From: DATFRX01 sp035630615
GTDB taxonomy: Bacteria; Actinomycetota; Actinomycetes; Propionibacteriales; Nocardioidaceae
Assembly (NCBI GenBank): GCA_035630615.1
Contig: DASQKI010000085.1
Coordinates: 4,242 to 68,241 of the forward strand
DNA length: 64,000 nucleotides
Reading direction: 5' to 3'
Under the pieces are notes generated by a model that ran no database searches, was not told where the DNA came from, and saw only the letters and a list, made by a program, of their open reading frames with translations. Made by a program: the position numbers and the translations under genes. This document shows, piece after piece, positions 57,373 to 64,000 of the stretch; positions within the stretch are counted from its first letter, which is position 1, and every line of letters begins with the position of its first letter.

Positions 57373-60043
57373 TCAACGGGAAGGGCTAGGCGGCGACGGA
57401 TCGGTGGACAGCTTCTCCTCGACCTCTCGGGCCTCGGGGACGTCGAGGTCGCGGTAGATCTCCAAGGCACCCTCCCAGTCCTCGCGCGCCAGGTCGTCCC
57501 GCCCCAAGTCAGCGTGCGCGTCGCCGAGGCCGGCGTGCGCGCGGGCCGTCTCGAAGCGGAACGCCCTTCTCGCGCGATGGCGAGCGCGCGCTGGTGTTCG
57601 TCGACCGCCCGCTCCTTGTCGCCACGGCATCGCAGCGTTCGGCCGATGCCGTTCAAGGCCTGCGCCATCTCGTCGCCGTTGCCCGCCGAGCGAGCGACCT
57701 CGAACTGGCGTCGGTGACAGCGCAGCGCTTGGGAATAGTCGGCCCGGTGCCAATGAATCGTCCCCATGACCTCGAGAGCGCTGGGCTCCAGGGCACGCAC
57801 ACCACCCTCCTGGGTCAGCGTGAGCAGGCGACGCGCAAACCTCGACGCCGTATCGAGGTCCCCGGTCCGCTCGGCGACCATCGCATGCCCGCACAAGGAA
57901 TGGGCCAGCGTCGTACGACTTTGGCCGGCTTCAGCCTGCCGCAACGCCTCTTCAGCGTATTCAGCGGCCTGCTCATACCGGCCGAGCGCCCAGTTGGCGT
58001 ACGTGAGGTTGTTGAGCGTGCTCGCAGGCGGCGTCGTCCGCCCCAGCTCCCGCTGGAGCGCGAGTGCCTGCTCCAACTGTCTCACCGCACCATGCAGGTC
58101 CCCGCCCACATGACTGATCGCGGCGAGCGTGTTGAGGATGGACGACTCGCTGGCCTGATCCTGCAGGCTGTGAAAGAGCTCGAGCGCCCACTCAGCGTGC
58201 GTCATCGCCTCCTCGAACCGACCGAGGTCGACAAGGGTGACGGCGAGTCCGCGGTGCGCGTCTGCCTCGGCGACGACGTCATGCCTCTGGAGCGCAATGT
58301 CCAGCGCGCGGGTGTGAATGCGGATGGCGGATTCGTGTTCCCGGCCTAGTACGACTAGGTACTGCCACAACGTTGCGGACAACCGGACCGCATGGTCGTC
58401 ATCGGTCTGGATCGCGACGGCGATCAGATTGGCATGGTCGAGGTCGAGCCATTGGATCGCGTCGTCATGGTCGGAGAGGGTCGGCAGATCGACGTCAACC
58501 TGGGCCGATGGAGAGAAGGTACGGCGATGAACTCCCGGCGTTGCCAGCTCGAGAGCGCGATCGGCGGCTCGCAGGTAGAGCTCGGCCAGCCGCTCCTCCG
58601 CACGGCGCCGCTCGTCGTCGCCCTCGACGTCTTCGGCCAGCTCCCATGCGTAGGCGCGAAGCAGGTCGTGTGCCCGTACCCTGCCGGCCTGCGTCTCCTC
58701 GAGCAGGTGCGCGCGTACAAGATCATCGATCGAACGCCGAACACGCCGAAGATCCAGATCGGCGAGGGCGGCCAACGCGTACGCATCGAAGTCGTACCCC
58801 GGATGCAAGCCACACATCCGGAAGACTCGCACCGTGTCCGGCGAGAGCTGCTGATAGGACCACGAGAACACGGCCCGAACTGCGATCTGCGAGTCGTCGA
58901 CGTCGAGCAAGTCGAGCCGGCCGCGCTCGTCGGCCAACTCGTCGACGAGCCCGGCCACTCCCCGGGCCGGTCGAGTACGGACCAGGTCCGCCGCAATCCG
59001 CAACGCCAGCGGCAGCTGTACACACCGCTCGATCAGCCGGCGTGTGGCATCGGCATCCGCCGTCAGGTCATCACCGAGGACGTCCCGCATCAGCCGGGTC
59101 GCCTCGTCCATCGACAGCCGATCCAGGTTGAGGCGATGGGCACCCTCACGGGCACCGAGACCCGTCAGCGCGTCTCGACTCGTGACCAAGACGAAGCAGG
59201 TGGCGGCACCGGGCAGCAAGGGCCTGATCTGCTCGACCGTCCGGGCATTGTCGAGCAGCAGTAGTATCCGCCGACCGTCGAGCAACGAACCTAGGCGGGC
59301 CGATCGCTCCGCCTGACCGGAGGGAATCGCAGACGCATCCACGCCGAGCTCGCGTAAGAAGCGCCCCAACACCTCAGCCGGGTCCAGCGGCGACTCTCGC
59401 CCGTAACCCAGAAGGTCAACGTAGAGCTGTCCGTCGGGGAACTGCGACCGCATTCGATGTGCGCAGGATGTCGCGAGCGCTCACGCAGCGGATGCCGAGT
59501 GACGAGCTCGCGCAGGTCCGAGACGATCGCCGCGTGGTTTCCGGCGTCCAACTCGGCCTGATAAAGATCCTCGAGCGCCATCACCCGGCGGTCCTCGAGC
59601 CGCTGCGACTCGATGTCGAGTTCGGCAACGTCCAGTCCCTCGTACGGTGTGCCGCGCCACAGTGCGAGGGCCTCACGAATCAGCTCGGAGGACCGGTTCG
59701 GATCGGTGTTCGAGGCGGCTGCAGCTTCGTCGAGCAGTTCCTCGAATCGGGTGGCGTCGAACTCTCCTGGTAGGACTTCGAGCCGGTATCCACCAACGCC
59801 GAAACTCAGACGCTCCGGCTGCGGCAATACGCGGCGCAGCCGGCGCACCAGGACCTGAAGCCGCTGCTCGGCCCGATCAGGCGTCCGGTCCCACAACGCA
59901 TCGACAGACACGTCGACCGGCACCGGTCGATTGGCGCGAGCGAGGAGGAGGCAGAGCAACGTACGCTGCAATCGGCCGGCGATTCGGATGGGTCGATCTT
60001 CGACGATCAACTGGACTGGCCCCAAGACCTCGAACACCATCAC
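57373..60043 (-). pseudogene. AfsR/SARP-type regulator (paralogue 2) with P-loop deletion and a frameshift
   Basis: The 5' part from 60043 encodes a wHTH and the first half of BTAD up to HPLRER (near 59472). From there the frame changes and the sequence resumes as an NB-ARC tail (TSCAHRMRSQFPDGQLYVDL from about 59470). Compared with the paralogues, roughly 115-130 residues, including the second half of BTAD, the linker and Walker A, are missing. Walker B (RRILLLLDNARTVEQIRP) and TPR repeats follow to LAIAREG, where a CCC run at 57564-57566 (one C short) shifts the frame; the true C-terminus (FRFETARAHAGLGDAHADLG to SPPSPSR) ends at 57373. A regulator without a P-loop and out of frame is unlikely to work. 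Confidence 0.85.
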
Positions 60044-60140
60044 CGACCACCCCGACTTTCTGTACGGGTGAGGCTAGCGGGCTGCCGCACCGGCCGGCTC
60101 CGAGCACCGAAGGTCGATGAACTAGTGCCCACCGCTGACA

Positions 60141-60182
60141 GTTCACTCTGTCCGTTCATGCCTCCTTGACTGCCCCGTTCAC
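60141..60182. promoter_or_regulatory. GTTCA direct repeats between afsR paralogue 2 and the methyltransferase gene
   Basis: GTTCAC at 60141-60146, GTTCAT at 60154-60159 and GTTCAC at 60177-60182 occur as direct repeats, spaced 13 and 23 bp. SARP and PhoP-type proteins bind direct repeats of GTTCA(C)-like boxes, although the usual period is about 11 bp. They lie just upstream of the TylF-like gene at 60200. Confidence 0.35.
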
Positions 60183-60199
60183 GTGTCTAAACTCAATGA

Positions 60200-60913
60200 A
60201 TGGGGATGATGGGGAAAACACGGGATCCGCTACCAAGTCATTTCGACACTACTGCCAAGGCGATCATCCGCCGGGTGCGCCCGCGCACGATGACCAAGCC
60301 GGTCAAGCTCTTCGGTCTGATCGAAGCGACCCGCTACGTCGTTCGACATTGCATCCCGGGCGACATCGTCGAGTGCGGTGTCTGGCGCGGCGGCAGCATG
60401 CAGGCGGCCGCTCTCGCCTTGCTCGACGCCGGTGTGACCGACCGCGAGCTGCATTTGTTCGACACGTTCGAGGGGATGCCGCCGCCGACCGAGCGGGATC
60501 GCCGCCACGACGGGCGCCCGGCCGCCGAGCTCCTCGCCAGCCAGGACAGGAACGCCAAGGTCTGGGCGGTCGCAACGCTCGACGATGTCCGAGCCGGCAT
60601 GCTCGAGCTCGGATATCCAGCCGAGCGCATCCACTTTCATTGCGGGCTGGTCCAAGACACCGTGCCGGCTGAGGCCCCGGAGCGGATCGCGATCCTGCGG
60701 CTCGACACCGACTGGTACGAGTCGACTCGACACGAGCTCGAGAACCTCTATGACCGCGTCTCGCCAGGCGGAGTCTTGATCCTCGACGACTACGGCCACT
60801 GGGACGGCTCACGGCAGGCGGTCGACGAGTTCCTCGAACGGACCGGCGAGCCGTTGCTGCTGCTGCCGACCGCGACCGGCCGCATCACGGTCAAGCCGGG
60901 CGCGATTCGGTAG
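60200..60913 (+). CDS. TylF/MycF-family O-methyltransferase-like protein
   Basis: A 237-residue SAM-dependent methyltransferase-fold protein. IVECGVWRGGSMQAAALALL is the SAM loop; ELHLFDTFEGMPPPTERDR (DTFEGxPxP), AILRLDTDWYESTRHELENL and GGVLILDDYGHWDGSRQAVD carry the family metal- and substrate-binding residues known from TylF. Such enzymes methylate sugars in antibiotic tailoring, but many homologues have other roles. ATG 60200 or 60206. Its position between two SARP-type genes suggests a secondary-metabolism context, but no biosynthetic genes lie in the window. Confidence 0.85.
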   Translation: MGMMGKTRDPLPSHFDTTAKAIIRRVRPRTMTKPVKLFGLIEATRYVVRHCIPGDIVECGVWRGGSMQAAALALLDAGVTDRELHLFDTFEGMPPPTERDRRHDGRPAAELLASQDRNAKVWAVATLDDVRAGMLELGYPAERIHFHCGLVQDTVPAEAPERIAILRLDTDWYESTRHELENLYDRVSPGGVLILDDYGHWDGSRQAVDEFLERTGEPLLLLPTATGRITVKPGAIR

Positions 60914-60929
60914 GTCCCATCAGCGACCC

Positions 60930-61721
60930 TTAGACCAGCGTCGCCGCGTGGTCGGGTACCTCGGTCTGCATGTCTCGCGGCGGCCGCTCGTACCCGCTCG
61001 ACTCGGGCCGCGACGGCAACGCCAGGGCTGGTCTCTGCACCTCGTGGTAGGGCACCGTTGACAGGAGGTGGGCGATCATGTTGATTCGCGACCGGCGCTT
61101 GTCCTCGCTCTCGACCACGTGCCACGGAGCTTCCGGGATGTCGGTGTGGACGAACATCTCGTCCTTGGCCCGCGAGTAGTCCTCCCAGCGACTGATCGAC
61201 TCCAGATCCATCGGCGAGAGCTTCCAGCGCCGCATCGGGTCGTCGAGCCGAGAGTGAAAGCGCCGCTCCTGTTCGGCGTCGCTCACCGAGAACCAGTACT
61301 TGCGGAGCATGATGTCGTCTTCGACCAGGAGCCGCTCGAAGATCGGGCACTGGTGCAGGAAGCGGTGGTATTCGTCCTTGGTGCAAAAGCCCATGACGCG
61401 CTCGACGCCGGCCCGGTTGTACCAGCTGCGGTCGAAGATCACGATCTGACCGGCCGCCGGCAGGTGCTCGATGTAACGCTGGAAGTACCACTGCGTCCGC
61501 TCCCGCTCGGTCGGCGCCGGCAACGCCACGATGCGCGCGATGCGGGGGTTGAGGTACTGCGTGACCCGCTTGATCGTGCTGCCCTTGCCGGCCGCGTCGC
61601 GACCCTCGAACACCAGGACCAGCCGAGCCCCCTCGGCCCGCACCCACTCCTGCAGCGTGACGAGCTCCCCCTGCAGTCGGAACAGTTCCTTCTCGTACGG
61701 CTTGCGAGGCAATCGCTTCAT
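60930..61721 (-). CDS. ppk2: Polyphosphate kinase 2
   Basis: A 263-residue PPK2. Walker A is FEGRDAAGKGST, followed by the PPK2 stretch VIFDRSWYNRAGVERVMGFC and lid residues KYWFSVSDAEQERRF; RRWKLSPMDLESISRWEDY is diagnostic. It moves phosphate between polyphosphate and nucleotides (ADP or GDP, or AMP in some classes). An AGGGAG site is correctly spaced for ATG 61721; the ATG at 61730 is too close to it. The C-terminal 50 residues are Pro/Ser-rich and variable. Converges on the methyltransferase gene. Confidence 0.94.
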   Translation of the reverse strand: MKRLPRKPYEKELFRLQGELVTLQEWVRAEGARLVLVFEGRDAAGKGSTIKRVTQYLNPRIARIVALPAPTERERTQWYFQRYIEHLPAAGQIVIFDRSWYNRAGVERVMGFCTKDEYHRFLHQCPIFERLLVEDDIMLRKYWFSVSDAEQERRFHSRLDDPMRRWKLSPMDLESISRWEDYSRAKDEMFVHTDIPEAPWHVVESEDKRRSRINMIAHLLSTVPYHEVQRPALALPSRPESSGYERPPRDMQTEVPDHAATLV

Positions 61722-61777
61722 CGTCCGCATCTCCCTGTCGTCACCGACACCGTACGACGAACGCGTCCAAGCAACCG

Positions 61778-64000
61778 CTAGTCGAGTTGACCCAGCTTGC
61801 CGCGCGTCGACTCGGCCTCGGGCACGTCGAGATCGCGGTAGATCGCCAACGCTCGCTGCCACGACTCGCGCGCAGCGTCCTGGTCGCCGAGGGCCGCCTG
61901 TACGTCGCCGAGCCCGTCCCACGCGCGGGCTTCCTCATGTCGGACCCCCGCCGCCGTCGCAGCGTCGAGCGCCCCCCGGTGGATGCGTCCGGCTGTCGCC
62001 GAATCACCGGCCGCATGGCGAGTCAGCGCGAGCTCGTTCAAGGCTTCGGCCATTGCGGAGTCTTTGCCAACCGTTCGGGAGTGCTCGATCGACTCTTCGA
62101 GCAAGCGCTCGGCCGTCTCGTCGTCGCCGAGCCTGCGGTGCACCGCGCCGAGCACCATCAGCGCCTCGTCCTTGAGGGAGCGGACACCGCCGTCCCGCAC
62201 GAGTGGCAGCACCTGATCGCCATAGGCCAACGCATCGTCCAGGCGACCGGTCCGCTCGGAAAGCCTGGCGAGATTGATCAGGGCGTGGGCTCGCCTGTTT
62301 TCATCGCCAGACTCGTCGGCGACGGCCATCGCCTCCCGGGCATAGTCGAACGCCGGCTCGTGGTCGCCGAGGCGACCGTGGAGGTACGCCAGATTTGCCA
62401 GAGGACTGCTCAGACTTTGCCGGTCGTCGGACTCGCGGAAAAGGGCGACGGCCTGCTCGAAGTACTGGATGGCCAGGCGCGGCTTTCCGGCCATCCACCA
62501 CGTGCCGCCGAGCGTGTTGGCCGAGGCCGCCTGCCCACGGACGTCGCCGACCTCGGCGTAGCCCGCGCGCGCCTGTTCGAACAGGGTCGCTGCGATGTGG
62601 TGCTGCCCGCGGGCGTACTCCGCGACGCCGAGATATCGCGATGCGTCGGCTTCAGCGGACTTGTCGCCGAGCTCGCGGGCCGCCTCGAGGGTGCGGGTCT
62701 GCAGCTTCACGGCGTCGTCGAGATGAGCGCCGAGGTAGAGGTAGCTCGTCAGGACGCGGCCGAGCGCGATCGCGCGGTCCGAGCGACAGGTGGAAGCGAC
62801 CGCGATGAGGTTGGGCCGCTCAGCGTCGAGCCAGGCGAGCCCGTCCTGCGCCTCGAGGTCGGGGGTGTCTGACGTCGTCTCGACGTCGACCTCGGTGCCG
62901 CGATGGCCCGCGAGTCGGGCGGCGACCGATCCGGCTGCGATGTAGTAGTCCAGCAGCCGGTCGAGCGCCGCCGATCGATCGACCTCGGACTCGGCTTCCT
63001 CCACCAGCTCGGTCGCGTACGCACGAAGCAGGTCGTGGAGCTGAAAGCGACCTTCCGGCAACTCGTCGACAAGGTGCGCGCGCACCAAGACGTCGATGGC
63101 CCGCAGCGCGTCGCGTCGGCGACTGCCTGCCAGGGCCGCCAGCGAGTAGGCGTCGAACGAGGCACCCGGGTGCAGGCCGCACATCCGAAACATCCGCAGC
63201 GTCCCGCTCGACAGCTGCTGGCAAGACCACGAAAAGACGACGCGAACGGCGCTGTACGGATCGTCCGCGACGTCGAGGAGATCGAGTCGATCGCGTTCGT
63301 CGGCGAGCTCGTTGACCAGCCCGTCGATCCCGCGCGACGGGCGGACTCGGACCAGGTCGGCGGCGATCCGCAGAGCGAGCGGCAACCGAGCGCACTGGTC
63401 GAGAAGCCTTGCCGTCGACTCCGGCGATCCAGCCCCCATGTCGCCGACCAGTGCCGCCAATAGTCGACCGGCCTCGTCTGACGACAGGCGGGCGAGGGCG
63501 ATGCGTCGGGCTCCCTCGCGGGCTCCGAGGCCGGTCAACGCGTCGCGGCTCGTGACGAGGGCGACGCAGGCGTCGGTGCCGGGAAGCAGTGGCCGCACCT
63601 GGTCGACGGTGCGAGCGTTGTCGAGCACGACGAGCATGCGCCGCCCAGCGATCATCGAGCGAAACCGGGCGGATCGCTCGGCCAGCTCGTTCGGGATGCT
63701 CGCGCCGTCGAGGCCGAGGGCGCGGAGGAAGCCGGCCAGCGCCTGCTCCGGATCCAGTTGGCGATCGGGGCCGTAGCCGCGAAGGTCGACATACAGCTGA
63801 CCGTCTGGAAACCGTTCGCGCACCCGATGCGCCCAATGCACGGCGAGGGCGGTCTTGCCCACGCCAGCCGTACCAGTGAGCACCGCGATACCCGAGCCGT
63901 CCCGATCGCCGGTCAGCGTCGCGTCGAGTTCGGCCAGGTCCTGCTCGCGACCGACAAAGCCGCCGACGTGGGTCGGGAGCTGGGCCGGGGTCGGCGGCCG
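61778..64000 (-). CDS. AfsR-type NB-ARC/TPR regulator (paralogue 3), truncated by window edge
   Basis: The C-terminal 740 codons are visible. Reading from the edge, TPAQLPTHVGGFVGREQDLA leads into the NB-ARC P-loop GTAGVGKTALAVHWAHRV, RMLVVLDNARTVDQVRPLLP and SRDALTGLGAREGARRIALA; TPR repeats follow (RLGDHEPAFDYAREAM, ERTGRLDDALAYGDQ). The N-terminal wHTH/BTAD part should lie beyond 64000, judging from the paralogues. The C-terminus (YRDLDVPEAESTRGKLGQLD) is very close to that of paralogue 2, so the two arose by duplication, with the methyltransferase and ppk2 genes between. Confidence 0.9.
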   Translation of the reverse strand, partial: RPPTPAQLPTHVGGFVGREQDLAELDATLTGDRDGSGIAVLTGTAGVGKTALAVHWAHRVRERFPDGQLYVDLRGYGPDRQLDPEQALAGFLRALGLDGASIPNELAERSARFRSMIAGRRMLVVLDNARTVDQVRPLLPGTDACVALVTSRDALTGLGAREGARRIALARLSSDEAGRLLAALVGDMGAGSPESTARLLDQCARLPLALRIAADLVRVRPSRGIDGLVNELADERDRLDLLDVADDPYSAVRVVFSWSCQQLSSGTLRMFRMCGLHPGASFDAYSLAALAGSRRRDALRAIDVLVRAHLVDELPEGRFQLHDLLRAYATELVEEAESEVDRSAALDRLLDYYIAAGSVAARLAGHRGTEVDVETTSDTPDLEAQDGLAWLDAERPNLIAVASTCRSDRAIALGRVLTSYLYLGAHLDDAVKLQTRTLEAARELGDKSAEADASRYLGVAEYARGQHHIAATLFEQARAGYAEVGDVRGQAASANTLGGTWWMAGKPRLAIQYFEQAVALFRESDDRQSLSSPLANLAYLHGRLGDHEPAFDYAREAMAVADESGDENRRAHALINLARLSERTGRLDDALAYGDQVLPLVRDGGVRSLKDEALMVLGAVHRRLGDDETAERLLEESIEHSRTVGKDSAMAEALNELALTRHAAGDSATAGRIHRGALDAATAAGVRHEEARAWDGLGDVQAALGDQDAARESWQRALAIYRDLDVPEAESTRGKLGQLD

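Overview
The window is high-GC DNA from a free-living actinobacterium (Actinomycetota). The evidence is codon bias, frequent GTG starts, dense GTGA/ATGA gene overlaps, AfsR/SARP regulators, SigE-like and BldN-like ECF sigma factors and actinobacterial families such as DUF6758 and DUF5667. I cannot name the genus. No rRNA, recognisable tRNA, CRISPR array, insertion sequence or integrase was seen.

Layout. (1) 0-11 kb: the N-terminus of a probable EamA-type transporter beside an Lrp/AsnC regulator; a HEAT-repeat gene; a DNA-binding/GHKL-ATPase/STAS-like regulator behind a set of inverted repeats; hydantoinase/oxoprolinase subunits B and A, separated by a NIPSNAP/lipocalin-like pair, a WYL regulator and a thioesterase; an aminoglycoside-type 16S rRNA methyltransferase homologue broken by an amber codon; a GerW-like gene. 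(2) 10.7-15.6 kb: a molybdenum hydroxylase set coxG-coxL-coxS-coxM (form II type), preceded by what looks like the first codons of a lost uracil/xanthine permease. (3) 15.7-23 kb: a cobalamin-riboswitch operon, btuF-btuC-btuD-cbiB-cobS-cobU/cobC-cobT, for uptake and salvage of corrinoids. (4) 23-28.9 kb: siderophore-interacting protein, pyruvate phosphate dikinase, a decayed ECF sigma/membrane-protein pair and small envelope or secreted proteins. (5) 29-32.7 kb: oxamate carbamoyltransferase-type genes allH-allF-allG. (6) 32.7-49.6 kb: housekeeping and envelope/stress genes, including MarC, PHP phosphoesterase, BldN-like sigma with a DUF5667 partner, DUF6758, LPG-synthase-like flippase, many small membrane proteins, a LuxR/MalT-type regulator, Nudix, histidine phosphatase and MaoC. 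(7) 49.6-64 kb: three AfsR-type SARP/NB-ARC/TPR regulators (one intact, one deleted and frameshifted, one running off the window) with a secreted protease, a second intact SigE-like pair, an acyl-CoA dehydrogenase, a PTH2-like hydrolase, a TylF-like methyltransferase and PPK2.

How the parts fit. Hydantoinase A/B, the xanthine-dehydrogenase-like coxMSL, the NCS2 permease remnant and AllFGH all point to scavenging of nitrogen from purine- or pyrimidine-type rings and ureides. The B12 operon is a transport-and-remodelling route without corrin ring synthesis in the window.

Most unusual signals. A two-copy family of palindromes (20-bp arms, 17-bp loop) lies inside hyuB in frame and at the end of allG, and unrelated palindromes lie inside or beside coxG, coxM, the hyuA upstream region and an acyl-CoA dehydrogenase. 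Several catabolic genes carry in-frame tandem repeats. A set of inverted repeats precedes the HTH-ATPase-STAS gene. Pseudogenes cluster, with two in-frame ambers, three homopolymer frameshifts and one P-loop deletion.
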